From Calditrichota bacterium (GTDB lineage: Bacteria; Electryoneota; RPQS01): a DNA stretch of 5,496 nt. Under the pieces are notes generated by a model that was not told the DNA's origin, ran no database searches, and saw nothing but the letters and a program-made list of their open reading frames with translations. The stretch covers positions 1 through 5,496 of the forward strand of contig JAGVEU010000400.1 of the NCBI GenBank assembly GCA_020057985.1. The letters are read 5' to 3'. The position numbers and the translations under genes are program-made. Positions 1-5,103 of this stretch are shown in pieces (the stretch's first letter is position 1; every line of letters starts with the position of its first letter).

Positions 1-2
1 AA

Positions 3-731
3 ATGCTGCCAAACTCAGCGGACAATATCGCCGGTATGATCGCAGGTCTCTGGAATGATCTCGGCTACCGCAGCGGGGAAACCGGCCAGTATTGTTACTT
101 CTACGATACGAATACAAACCGTTTCATCGTGGAGTGGTATCAAATCCATGACTGGTCAACAGGGACTTTCAGTGAGACATTCCAGATCCAGCTCTTGAAT
201 CCGACAGCCTATCCGACTCCGACGGGTGATGCTGAGTGGCTGCTGCTCTATCAGGAAGTTTCGACGCAAAGCCTCGGTTCAACCGGCGCCACCATCGGCA
301 TGGAAAGTAATGCTCAGACAAATGGGTTCACGTATCTTTTCAACAGCAGCTATACTCAGGGCGCTGCGCCGGTGGGGCAGGGTGTGGCCATCAAAATCAC
401 GACCATCGAGCCCACAATTCTCGATGCAGATATTCGTACAGTTCCGATTCCGCAGACCTTAGAACTTGCGCAGAACTACCCTAACCCATTCAATCCGGAG
501 ACCACCATCGAATTCGCGATTCCCAAAAACTCTTTTGTTAAGCTCGCTGTGTTTAATGTGCTCGGACAGAAAATTGCGACTCTTGTAAATAGAGATCTAA
601 CAGCCGGAGTATATCACGAGCAGTGGCATGGGACTGCGGATTCAGGAGTAACTGCATCGAGTGGCATTTATTTCTACAGATTGGAAACTGCACAGGGCGT
701 CATTTCCCGCAAGATGATTCTCATGCGGTAG
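3..731 (+). CDS. C-terminal part of a secreted protein with a type IX secretion (Por) sorting domain; 5' end outside window
   Basis: This is the last 242 residues of a probably much larger exported protein. Residues about 150-242 form a type A sorting domain of the type IX secretion system, a small Ig-like fold that also resembles the FlgD Ig-like domain. Visible marks are the 'AQNYPNPFNPETTI' signature (156-169), the 'FNVLGQKIATLV' strand pair, 'GVYHEQWHG' and the ending 'SSGIYFYRLETAQGVISRKM'. In the family this tail directs outer-membrane passage and is often cleaved off. Residues 1-135 ('LPNSADNIAGMIAGLWNDLG', 'NRFIVEWYQIHDW', then a 'TFQIQLL' strand) look like the beta module found ahead of such tails in large surface proteins and C25-type peptidases of these phyla. 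The frame is open to the window edge and no signal peptide is seen, so the Met at position 3 is most likely internal. The catalytic or adhesive function lies outside the window. The TAG stop is at 729-731. Confidence 0.85.
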   Translation: MLPNSADNIAGMIAGLWNDLGYRSGETGQYCYFYDTNTNRFIVEWYQIHDWSTGTFSETFQIQLLNPTAYPTPTGDAEWLLLYQEVSTQSLGSTGATIGMESNAQTNGFTYLFNSSYTQGAAPVGQGVAIKITTIEPTILDADIRTVPIPQTLELAQNYPNPFNPETTIEFAIPKNSFVKLAVFNVLGQKIATLVNRDLTAGVYHEQWHGTADSGVTASSGIYFYRLETAQGVISRKMILMR

Positions 732-754
732 GAATCAATACCAAATTATGTTCT

Positions 755-777
755 GCGAATTCATCAAAGTAATTCGC
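755..777. terminator. Perfect 7-bp inverted repeat downstream of the sorting-domain gene; weak terminator candidate
   Basis: GCGAATT (755-761) pairs perfectly with AATTCGC (771-777) across a 9-base loop, 23 bases after the stop codon at 731. The tail is TTGCGTCAG and not a U-run, so classical intrinsic termination is doubtful. The position between two separate + strand genes is what suggests a terminator or 3'-end stabiliser. No convincing promoter for the next gene was found in 778-816. Confidence 0.3.
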
Positions 778-834
778 TTGCGTCAGAAATAACTCGAAAC
801 AAAAAACAATAGAACGAAAGGAGATTGACACAAA

Positions 835-1227
835 ATGGCAAAGAAGTGGACACCTTCAGAGGAGAAATTCCTCCTTGACAACTACGGCAAAGTTCCTATG
901 GCTGAGCTTGCCGACAAATTCGGAGTGACAAGAAAAGCGATCAGCGCCAAGCTCGACAAACTGCGGCAGACTCATGGCATTGATCCGGTTGGCGCCCGTG
1001 AGCGAGCCGCTCAGAAAACCGGCAAGCCAGCGATCCCCGGTTCTCCGCCTCCGGCGCCGGGCGGAGCAATTCCTAGACCGCTGCCCAAGCGCGAGGAACT
1101 CCGCGCTCCTCAAACTGAAGTTCTGGATACGCAAGCGCCGGCCAACAAAATTGCCTCAGGAATGGCGGTCAAGACTGAGAAGGGTTGGCATCCATTGTAC
1201 GTGGACAAGAAGAAAATCGGTAACTAA
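835..1227 (+). CDS. Small basic SANT/Myb-like helix-turn-helix protein with proline-rich linker
   Basis: The 130-residue product has an N-terminal Myb/SANT-like helix-turn-helix at about residues 3-46. W5 and E9/E10 begin helix 1 ('WTPSEEKFLLDNYG'), 'VPMAELADKFG' is helix 2 and 'VTRKAISAKLDKLR' is a basic third helix suited to DNA contact. A proline/glycine-rich linker follows (about 63-92, with 'PGSPPPAPGG'), then a short C-terminal block ending 'GWHPLYVDKKKIGN'. Sequence-specific or nucleoid-type DNA binding is inferred from the fold type; no target is known. The start is fixed by AAAGGAG at 817-823, 11 bases before the ATG. It stands alone, with a 103-base gap upstream and a strong hairpin 23 bases downstream, so it is probably monocistronic. 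I recognise the domain type but not a named gene. The full open frame with a good ribosome site argues for a real gene. Confidence 0.8.
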   Translation: MAKKWTPSEEKFLLDNYGKVPMAELADKFGVTRKAISAKLDKLRQTHGIDPVGARERAAQKTGKPAIPGSPPPAPGGAIPRPLPKREELRAPQTEVLDTQAPANKIASGMAVKTEKGWHPLYVDKKKIGN

Positions 1228-1250
1228 CCGGTTTGTATAGGTATCCTACG

Positions 1251-1292
1251 CGGGCTTCCATAGTCAGAATTTGCTCTGACCGTGGAAGCCCG
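1251..1292 (+). terminator. Two-tier stem-loop, probable intrinsic terminator of the SANT/Myb-like gene
   Basis: CGGGCTTCCA (1251-1260) pairs perfectly with TGGAAGCCCG (1283-1292). Inside it, GTCAGA (1263-1268) pairs perfectly with TCTGAC (1275-1280), closing a 6-base loop. The two stems are separated by a 2x2 internal loop (TA/CG). The tail TCGTTTACT is moderately T-rich. With 16 base pairs, placed 23 bases after the stop at 1227, this is the clearest terminator-like structure in the window. It is nearly symmetrical, so it could also act on the other strand, but no gene there needs it. Confidence 0.7.
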
Positions 1293-1308
1293 TCGTTTAC
1301 TATGTAAT

Positions 1309-1420
1309 TCTCAAAAGCAAGTTGTGATGTTACTCGCCGAGTTCTGTCACTACTAGGCAGTACCGTCCTCGGTGCTGCTCCGTGACGCAAGAGAATTTGT
1401 GATCGTACCTACGTTCGGGT
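1309..1420 (+). repeat. Structured intergenic repeat, copy A
   Basis: This element aligns without gaps to copy B (2350 onward): 58 of 74 positions from 1309 to 1382 are identical, and similarity resumes in the 3' part (GTGATCG, then TTCGGG). It contains a small hairpin ACTC-GCC-GAGT (1332-1342) and a 9-bp hairpin GCAGTACCG-TCCT-CGGTGCTGC (1357-1378, one T-G wobble). Against B, the outermost pair of each hairpin changes on both sides (A-T to G-C, and G-C to C-G), so the fold is conserved, not just the sequence. The outer long stem seen in B is only partly formed here (1323-1328 with 1402-1407, two wobbles). It lies between the 1251-1292 terminator and the gene at 1545. It could be a REP/BIME-like or MITE-like repeat, or a structured RNA. 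Confidence 0.75.
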
Positions 1421-1429
1421 AGAACCTAC

Positions 1430-1481
1430 GCCGAGCAGGGTTAAGGTCCTCCGCAACCCTGCCGGAATCTTTTGTCGGATT
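1430..1481 (+). repeat. Short-form member C of the structured repeat family
   Basis: The segment holds GCCGAGC, then a perfect 8-bp hairpin GCAGGGTT (1435-1442) / AACCCTGC (1455-1462) with a 12-base loop AAGGTCCTCCGC, then CCGGAATC and a weak AATC/GATT pair (1466-1469 with 1478-1481). The blocks CGCCGAGC, TCCGCAACCC and GGAATC are also found in copy B, and nearly the whole segment is repeated as copy D after dnaK. It follows copy A after only 9 bases, so A and C form a tandem pair. The following bases (TTTCG at 1484, GCTATA at 1495) match the bases after B with the same spacing. Confidence 0.7.
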
Positions 1482-1544
1482 GTTTTCGAGAACTGCTATA
1501 TTGTCAAATTAATTCATCCCACTAAAACTTTTGCACGCTCCTTC

Positions 1545-2192
1545 ATGAATTCCGCTGAGAGAATACTGGCTCTAACTCAAGGTTATCCCGAGCATGAGCA
1601 ATTGATTTTCCTAACCGCGCTTTCGGTGATGTGGCTTGAGCCGCAGAATCCGGAGTCACAGCGTCTGCTTGAAGTATACAAAGAGCGGAAGCATGATTTA
1701 GTTGCCTTGCGCGAGACTGCCTTGCAACTTTCCATTCTGGCCGGTTTTCAAACTGCACTCGAAGCCGCTTTTCAGATCCACGACGTCTATGGCAACGGAT
1801 TGCCCGCGCTTGAAGAAGAGATCGCTCATGCAGATGCTGATTTGTGGTTTCAACGTGGTCAAGCATTACAGGTGAAAGTCTATCGGGGTAATACCGAGAA
1901 GCTCAATTTCAATCTGCAGAAACTTTCGCCCGAGCTTGCCACATGGACTGTGCTTGTGGGTTATGGATTGGTGATGTCAAGATCCGGCCTGCCGCGTCAC
2001 TGGCGTGAACTCTTCGAAATCGCCGTTCTGGCCGTTCAAGGATTTCCCCGTCAACTTCACTCTCATTTTCGTGGAGCCAGAAACCTCGGCGCAACGGATG
2101 ACGAAATCGAACTTGTGCTACGAACAATCGAGGGTTTCATGTCCGAGCCGCGCAGCAAGTCAGCATGGCAGATTTGGCAGAAGACAAAATAG
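1545..2192 (+). CDS. Carboxymuconolactone decarboxylase / AhpD-fold family protein
   Basis: The 215-residue protein contains a CMD/AhpD-like helical domain. The C-terminal half (about 104-198) carries the family pattern: 'RGQALQVKVYRG', 'LSPELATWTVLVGYG', 'SRSGLPRHWRELFEIAVLAV', 'QLHSHFRGARNLGATDDEIE', with H172, H174 and R176 in the motif that holds the active-site histidine region. Residues 53-83 look like a second related helix pair ('LRETALQLSILAG', 'AAFQIHDVYG'). There is no cysteine in the protein, hence no CxxC, so an AhpD-type peroxidase reaction is unlikely. A decarboxylase or uncharacterised role remains possible, and no catabolic neighbours point to a substrate. Family members of the single-domain type are commonly about 120-150 residues, so the first 50 residues are an extension. 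No clear Shine-Dalgarno precedes the ATG (ACGCTCCTTC is all there is), so the start is less certain than the frame. Upstream is the repeat pair A/C. Confidence 0.8.
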   Translation: MNSAERILALTQGYPEHEQLIFLTALSVMWLEPQNPESQRLLEVYKERKHDLVALRETALQLSILAGFQTALEAAFQIHDVYGNGLPALEEEIAHADADLWFQRGQALQVKVYRGNTEKLNFNLQKLSPELATWTVLVGYGLVMSRSGLPRHWRELFEIAVLAVQGFPRQLHSHFRGARNLGATDDEIELVLRTIEGFMSEPRSKSAWQIWQKTK

Positions 2193-2197
2193 CAATC

Positions 2198-2214
2198 TCT
2201 GCCATATTGGCAGA
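2198..2214. terminator. Perfect 7-bp hairpin just after the CMD gene; weak terminator candidate
   Basis: TCTGCCA (2198-2204) pairs perfectly with TGGCAGA (2208-2214) over a 3-base TAT loop, starting 6 bases after the stop at 2192. No T-run follows (CATGAGACAAG), so it may stabilise the 3' end more than terminate. Bases 2215-2317 beyond it show nothing I can name. Confidence 0.35.
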
Positions 2215-2317
2215 CATGAGACAAGCACGAACCGCTTGATATGCACTTATCCATTGTTATCATTGCACTTAAATAGTCTGGAACAATCCTTGCAATAATG
2301 ATGTCCAAGTAGTATGT

Positions 2318-2346
2318 CTGCAAATAGCGTACTTCAGTTCTATAAT
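2318..2346 (+). promoter_or_regulatory. Candidate sigma70-type promoter for dnaK
   Basis: A perfect TATAAT lies at 2341-2346. Seventeen bases upstream is CTGCAA (2318-2323), which matches TTGACA at only three positions. A start near 2353 would give a leader of about 160 bases that begins with the outer stem of repeat B. I saw no CIRCE inverted repeat (TTAGCACTC/GAGTGCTAA) and no clear heat-shock sigma-32 box. The -35 match is poor. A second possible -10 (TATACA, 2469-2474) lies after the repeat but lacks a -35. Confidence 0.4.
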
Positions 2347-2349
2347 ATT

Positions 2350-2463
2350 TCTCGAAAGTGGATTGCGATGTTGCTCGCCGAGCTGAGCTATTACTAGCCA
2401 GCACCGTCCTCGGTGCTGGTCCGCAACCCATCTGGAATCCGTGATCGCAACGCACTTTCGGGA
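2350..2463 (+). repeat. Structured intergenic repeat, copy B, in the presumed dnaK leader
   Basis: The element is closed by a long stem: 2350-2369 pairs with 2444-2463 with only two mismatches and one wobble over 20 positions (CGAAAGTG and TTGCGAT arms with CACTTTCG and ATCGCAA arms). Inside are GCTC-GCC-GAGC (2373-2383) and a perfect 9-bp hairpin CCAGCACCG-TCCT-CGGTGCTGG (2398-2419), then GCAACCC and GGAATCC, the blocks shared with copies C and D. A GCTA-TTAC-TAGC hairpin (2387-2398) is possible but competes for the first base of the 9-bp stem. It starts 4 bases after a TATAAT box and ends 41 bases before the dnaK Shine-Dalgarno. It could be a mobile palindromic repeat, a structured 5' leader, or the first recruited as the second. 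Confidence 0.8.
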
Positions 2464-2514
2464 TGAGCTATACAAATAACATTCAGTATTTCAGCTTTTT
2501 CTTAGGAGTCATAA

Positions 2515-4407
2515 ATGTCAAAAATTATCGGAATAGACCTCGGAACCACCAACTCATGTGTCGCTGTCGTTGAAGGCAGCGAACCGGTGGTGATCCCTAA
2601 TGCAGAGGGGGCGCGAACAACTCCCTCAGTGGTTGCGTTTGCCAAAACGGGCGAACGATTAGTGGGTGCAGCGGCCAAACGTCAGGCGGTTACGAATCCG
2701 CACAAGACCGTTTACTCTATCAAGCGATTCATGGGACGGAGGTTGCATGAAGTCACCCACGAAATGAAACTCGTGCCCTACACGGTTGTTGGATTGGGAG
2801 ATGAACTGGCGAAAGTCAAGATTGATGACAAGCAGTATACACCGCCCGAAATCTCGGCCATGATTCTGCAAAAGATGAAACAAGCTGCCGAAGATTATCT
2901 GGGTGAGAAAGTTACTAAAGCAGTTATCACGGTTCCGGCTTACTTCAATGACGCGCAACGCCAGGCGACGAAAGACGCCGGTCAGATCGCGGGGCTTGAA
3001 GTGCTCCGTATTATCAACGAGCCGACGGCGGCTGCTCTTGCCTATGGTCTTGACAAGAAGAAAGATGAGACCGTTGCAGTGTATGACCTTGGCGGTGGGA
3101 CGTTCGATATTTCAATTCTTGAACTGGGCGAAGGTGTCTTTGAAGTGAAGTCTACGAATGGTGACACTCACCTTGGCGGTGACGATTGGGATCAGCGCTT
3201 GATTGACTATCTTGCCGACGAGTTTAAGAAGCTCGAAGGCATTGACCTGCGCAAGGATCCAATGGCTCTGCAACGACTAAAGGAAGCATCCGAGAAAGCC
3301 AAGATCGAGTTGTCTGGTTCGACCCAAACACAAGTGAATCTGCCCTTCATCACAGCCACGAACGAGGGCCCCAAGCATCTCGACATGCTGGTAACACGCG
3401 CAAAGTTTCAGGAAATCACGGAGGATCTTTCGCAGCGCAGTATGGAACCGGTTCGGCGGGCGCTGAAGGATGCAAAGATGAATCCGTCGGATATTGATGA
3501 AGTGATTCTGGTCGGTGGTTCCACCCGGATGCCGCGCATCATTGATCTGGTCAAGGAGTTCTTTGGCAAGGATCCCCATCGCGGCGTGAATCCCGATGAA
3601 GTCGTTGCGGTGGGTGCCGCAATTCAAGGGGGTATTCTCGCCGGTGATGTGAAGGATGTATTGTTGCTCGATGTCACTCCGCTTGCACTCGGAATTGAAA
3701 CTCTCGGCGGTGTGATGACCAAGCTGATCGAATCCAATACCACGATTCCGACCAAGCGCACCGAGATCTTTTCCACGGCGTCAGACAGCCAACCCTCAGT
3801 GGAAATTCATGTGTTGCAAGGGGAGCGTCCGATGGCCGTGGATAACAAGACCATTGGCCGTTTCACACTCGACGGGCTTCCGCCGGCTCCCCGAGGTATC
3901 CCGCAAATCGAAGTCTCCTTCGACATTGATGCCAATGGCATTCTCTCGGTTCATGCCAAAGACAAGGCCACCAACCGCGAGCAGTCTATTAAGATCACTC
4001 ATAGTTCCGGTCTCTCCAAGGAAGAGGTCGAGCGCATGAAACGCGATGCCAAAGAGCACGAAGCCGATGACAAGAAACAACGCGAACAGGCCGAAATTCG
4101 CAATACCGCCGATGCGATGGTTTTCCAAACCGAGCGCCAGATCAAAGAACTCGGAGAGAAGATCACGGGTGACAACAAAGCCAAACTCGAAGCCGCCGTC
4201 GAGCGCGTGAAAGCCGCCCTGAAAGGCAGCGACTTTAGCGAGATCAAGTCTTCCTCCGAAGCCCTGACAACCATTTGGTCAGAGATCGCTCCAAGTCTCT
4301 ATCAACAGCAGCAGCAAGATCAAACTCCCCCGCAACAGGAATCTCCGAAAGAGGACGAGAGCAAAGTTGAGAACGCCGACTACGAAGTAGTAGACGACAA
4401 AAAGTAA
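2515..4407 (+). CDS. dnaK: Chaperone protein DnaK (Hsp70)
   Basis: Complete cytoplasmic Hsp70 of 630 residues, a normal length. It binds exposed hydrophobic segments of proteins in an ATP-driven cycle, normally with DnaJ and GrpE. The ATPase domain (1-380) has phosphate-1 '[10 protein letters not shown]' (5-14), catalytic K70 in 'SIKRFMG', the connect motif '[11 protein letters not shown]' (168-178), phosphate-2 'DLGGGTFD' (191-198, with T196 at the autophosphorylation position) and adenosine motif 'VGGSTRMP' (333-340). It carries the extra segment after K70 typical of Gram-negative DnaK. The linker is '[10 protein letters not shown]' (381-390). The beta substrate domain runs to about 500 and the helical lid to about 595, followed by a Gln-rich stretch (597-601) and an acidic tail 'YEVVDDKK'. 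The start is fixed by AGGAG at 2504-2508, 6 bases before the ATG. It stands alone, without grpE or dnaJ, and all motifs are intact. Confidence 0.98.
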   Translation: MSKIIGIDLGTTNSCVAVVEGSEPVVIPNAEGARTTPSVVAFAKTGERLVGAAAKRQAVTNPHKTVYSIKRFMGRRLHEVTHEMKLVPYTVVGLGDELAKVKIDDKQYTPPEISAMILQKMKQAAEDYLGEKVTKAVITVPAYFNDAQRQATKDAGQIAGLEVLRIINEPTAAALAYGLDKKKDETVAVYDLGGGTFDISILELGEGVFEVKSTNGDTHLGGDDWDQRLIDYLADEFKKLEGIDLRKDPMALQRLKEASEKAKIELSGSTQTQVNLPFITATNEGPKHLDMLVTRAKFQEITEDLSQRSMEPVRRALKDAKMNPSDIDEVILVGGSTRMPRIIDLVKEFFGKDPHRGVNPDEVVAVGAAIQGGILAGDVKDVLLLDVTPLALGIETLGGVMTKLIESNTTIPTKRTEIFSTASDSQPSVEIHVLQGERPMAVDNKTIGRFTLDGLPPAPRGIPQIEVSFDIDANGILSVHAKDKATNREQSIKITHSSGLSKEEVERMKRDAKEHEADDKKQREQAEIRNTADAMVFQTERQIKELGEKITGDNKAKLEAAVERVKAALKGSDFSEIKSSSEALTTIWSEIAPSLYQQQQQDQTPPQQESPKEDESKVENADYEVVDDKK

Positions 4408-4413
4408 TTGCCC

Positions 4414-4465
4414 GCCGAGCAGGGTTAAATCCTCGCAACCCTGCCGGAATCCTCTTTCGGATTTT
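4414..4465 (+). repeat. Short-form repeat member D, doubling as probable dnaK terminator
   Basis: This copy closely matches copy C: GCCGAGC, a perfect 8-bp hairpin GCAGGGTT (4419-4426) / AACCCTGC (4437-4444) with a 10-base loop, then CCGGAATC. A second hairpin follows, GAATCC (4447-4452) with GGATTT (4459-4464, one wobble) over a 6-base loop, running into ATTTTCGTTCC. The tandem hairpins begin 7 bases after the dnaK stop and end in a T-rich stretch, so the repeat may serve as the dnaK terminator. The repeat identity is clear; the termination role is inferred from position. Confidence 0.7.
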
Positions 4466-4495
4466 CGTTCCGTCGCCGTCACAAGTGCACTGTAG

Positions 4496-4554
4496 GGGCG
4501 GGTCTGAATCAAATGACTTGCAGAACATCGGTATGAACAAGCGGAGACCCGCCC
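4496..4554. repeat. Perfect 10-bp inverted repeat around a 39-base spacer
   Basis: GGGCGGGTCT (4496-4505) and AGACCCGCCC (4545-4554) are exact reverse complements separated by 39 bases with no evident content. The left arm is preceded by TGTAGG and the right arm is followed by a T-rich run (TCTTTCGATTTTCATTTTT). GGGGCGGGT-type palindromes of this kind are, to my recollection, frequent intergenic repeats in several environmental phyla. A terminator role is possible, but the loop is long. Confidence 0.6.
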
Positions 4555-4574
4555 TCTTTCGATTTTCATTTTTC

Positions 4575-4594
4575 GATTTGGGATTTGGGATTTT
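4575..4594. repeat. Short tandem repeat, 7-base unit GATTTGG
   Basis: GATTTGG occurs at 4575-4581 and 4582-4588, with a partial third unit GATTTT at 4589-4594. It lies in a T-rich strip immediately after the 4496-4554 inverted repeat and may belong to the same repeated module. Confidence 0.55.
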
Positions 4595-4603
4595 CCCCGC
4601 GGC

Positions 4604-4630
4604 GGCATGTGTCCTGAGTCTTCACATGCC
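4604..4630. repeat. Perfect 8-bp inverted repeat GGCATGTG/CACATGCC
   Basis: GGCATGTG (4604-4611) pairs exactly with CACATGCC (4623-4630) over an 11-base loop. It does not follow a gene end and has no T-run, so a repeat element is more likely than a terminator. Confidence 0.5.
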
Positions 4631-4671
4631 CCACTCACACTTTGTCATTCTGAAAGCCGCGTTCTTCTATC

Positions 4672-4692
4672 CCTCCACTTCCGCAGTGGGGG
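4672..4692. repeat. 8-bp hairpin CCTCCACT/AGTGGGGG
   Basis: Bases 4672-4679 pair with 4685-4692 over a 5-base loop TCCGC, with one T-G wobble. The preceding bases TTTGTCATTCTGA (4641-4653) resemble the start of a very common dispersed repeat of FCB-type genomes. That is recollection, not a search result. Confidence 0.45.
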
Positions 4693-4765
4693 ACAAAAGG
4701 GGGGTTGCGGCGGCTTGAACAATCATTGCGAGTGGACTGCTCTTTCCGACTCTGAACTCTCAGTG

Positions 4766-4806
4766 ATCCTTCATCGCGCGAAGACCGAGGACGCGCGATT
4801 CAGGAT
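4766..4806. repeat. Two-tier palindrome with an ACCGAGGACG loop segment
   Basis: ATCCT (4766-4770) pairs with AGGAT (4802-4806), and ATCGCGCG (4773-4780) pairs with CGCGCGAT (4792-4799). The two stems are separated by a symmetric TC/TC mismatch, with an 11-base loop. Bases 4784-4793 (ACCGAGGACG) are the exact reverse complement of CGTCCTCGGT in the main hairpin of copies A and B, so this may be a distant, inverted relative of that family. Confidence 0.55.
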
Positions 4807-4865
4807 AACCGGGAAGGGGGTAGCGCCGCACGGCAGTGCGCAATCCTATCGGCGCCAAGGGGAAT

Positions 4866-4890
4866 GGTCTTTCCTGTGTCAGGACAGACC
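4866..4890. repeat. Strong hairpin, 10 of 11 pairs with a 3-base loop
   Basis: GGTCTTTCCTG (4866-4876) pairs with CAGGACAGACC (4880-4890) with a single T-C mismatch and a TGT loop. It lies 25 bases ahead of the promoter candidate at 4915. A smaller perfect hairpin, CGCAC-GGCA-GTGCG, lies just upstream at 4827-4840. It could terminate transcription entering from the left, but it has no T-run. Confidence 0.5.
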
Positions 4891-4914
4891 CTCACCCCGC
4901 CGGAAACCGTCCAC

Positions 4915-4943
4915 TTGACTTTTCCGAAATATTGCGCTAAGTT
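4915..4943 (+). promoter_or_regulatory. Candidate sigma70-type promoter for the restriction gene fragment
   Basis: TTGACT (4915-4920, five of six to TTGACA) and TAAGTT (4938-4943, three of six to TATAAT) are separated by 17 bases. An 8-base direct repeat, ATTGCGCT (4931-4938 and 4949-4956), overlaps the spacer/-10 and the presumed start region with a period of 18, a possible operator pair. The leader to the ATG at 5104 would be about 150 bases. The -10 is poor. Confidence 0.4.
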
Positions 4944-5103
4944 ATAGCATTGCGCTCTTCCCCTGTCCACGACAAGTGAAGAGGACTGGGGGGTAGCCTG
5001 CAGCCCTCACTAACATAATATCGCAAGGCACCCCGCATCTCGGCAATCATGCATTCTCATAACAAACTCCTCCGGTTAGACTCGATAAACCACCATCCCA
5101 CCA

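Larger units (their letters stand above)
4408..5103. other. Gene-free, repeat-rich spacer between dnaK and the truncated restriction gene
   Basis: About 700 bases with no credible coding frame on either strand. The content is repeat D, then a succession of unrelated inverted repeats (4496-4554, 4604-4630, 4672-4692, 4766-4806, 4866-4890), a 7-base tandem repeat (4575-4594) and a promoter candidate (4915-4943). Bases 4957-5103 show nothing I can name. The density of palindromes is far higher than in the other intergenic stretches. The longest open frame (4607-4918) reads through several of these palindromes and is taken as spurious. Confidence 0.65.

Noticed and set aside
1169..1390. Minus-strand open frame and its counterpart at 2063-2455, which share a peptide of the type 'APRTVL.S...RR.TSQ..FE'.
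   Set aside because: The shared peptide is simply the reverse translation of repeats A and B. Neither frame has a ribosome site, and both overlap real genes. Such peptides are annotation traps, not a protein family.
1309..1481. CRISPR array or tRNA in the repeat-containing intergenic stretch.
   Set aside because: The repeats are two unequal units without regular spacers, and no cloverleaf with a T-arm or CCA end can be drawn.
1472..1502. Promoter for the CMD gene: TTGTCG (1472-1477) and TATATT (1497-1502).
   Set aside because: The 19-base spacing is long and the -35 is a poor match. The TATA segment is better described as part of the tail shared with repeat B, so it is noted only as a finding.
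2350..2463. Repeat B as an integron attC site (long imperfect palindrome between genes).
   Set aside because: The conserved end motifs (RYYYAAC and GTTRRRY) are not at the stem ends, and the neighbouring genes are housekeeping genes, not a cassette array.
2193..2514. CIRCE or sigma-32 control elements ahead of dnaK.
   Set aside because: No TTAGCACTC/GAGTGCTAA pair and no clear sigma-32-type hexamers were found. Only the TATAAT box is convincing.
4244..4638. Minus-strand frames (4244-4540 and 4279-4638) overlapping the end of dnaK.
   Set aside because: They overlap the intact dnaK gene and repeat D and give no recognisable protein. They are shadow frames.
4607..4918. Plus-strand open frame of 103 codons in the repeat-rich spacer.
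   Set aside because: It runs through several palindromes, has a low-complexity Arg/Ser-rich product, no Shine-Dalgarno and no recognisable domain. It is most likely spurious.
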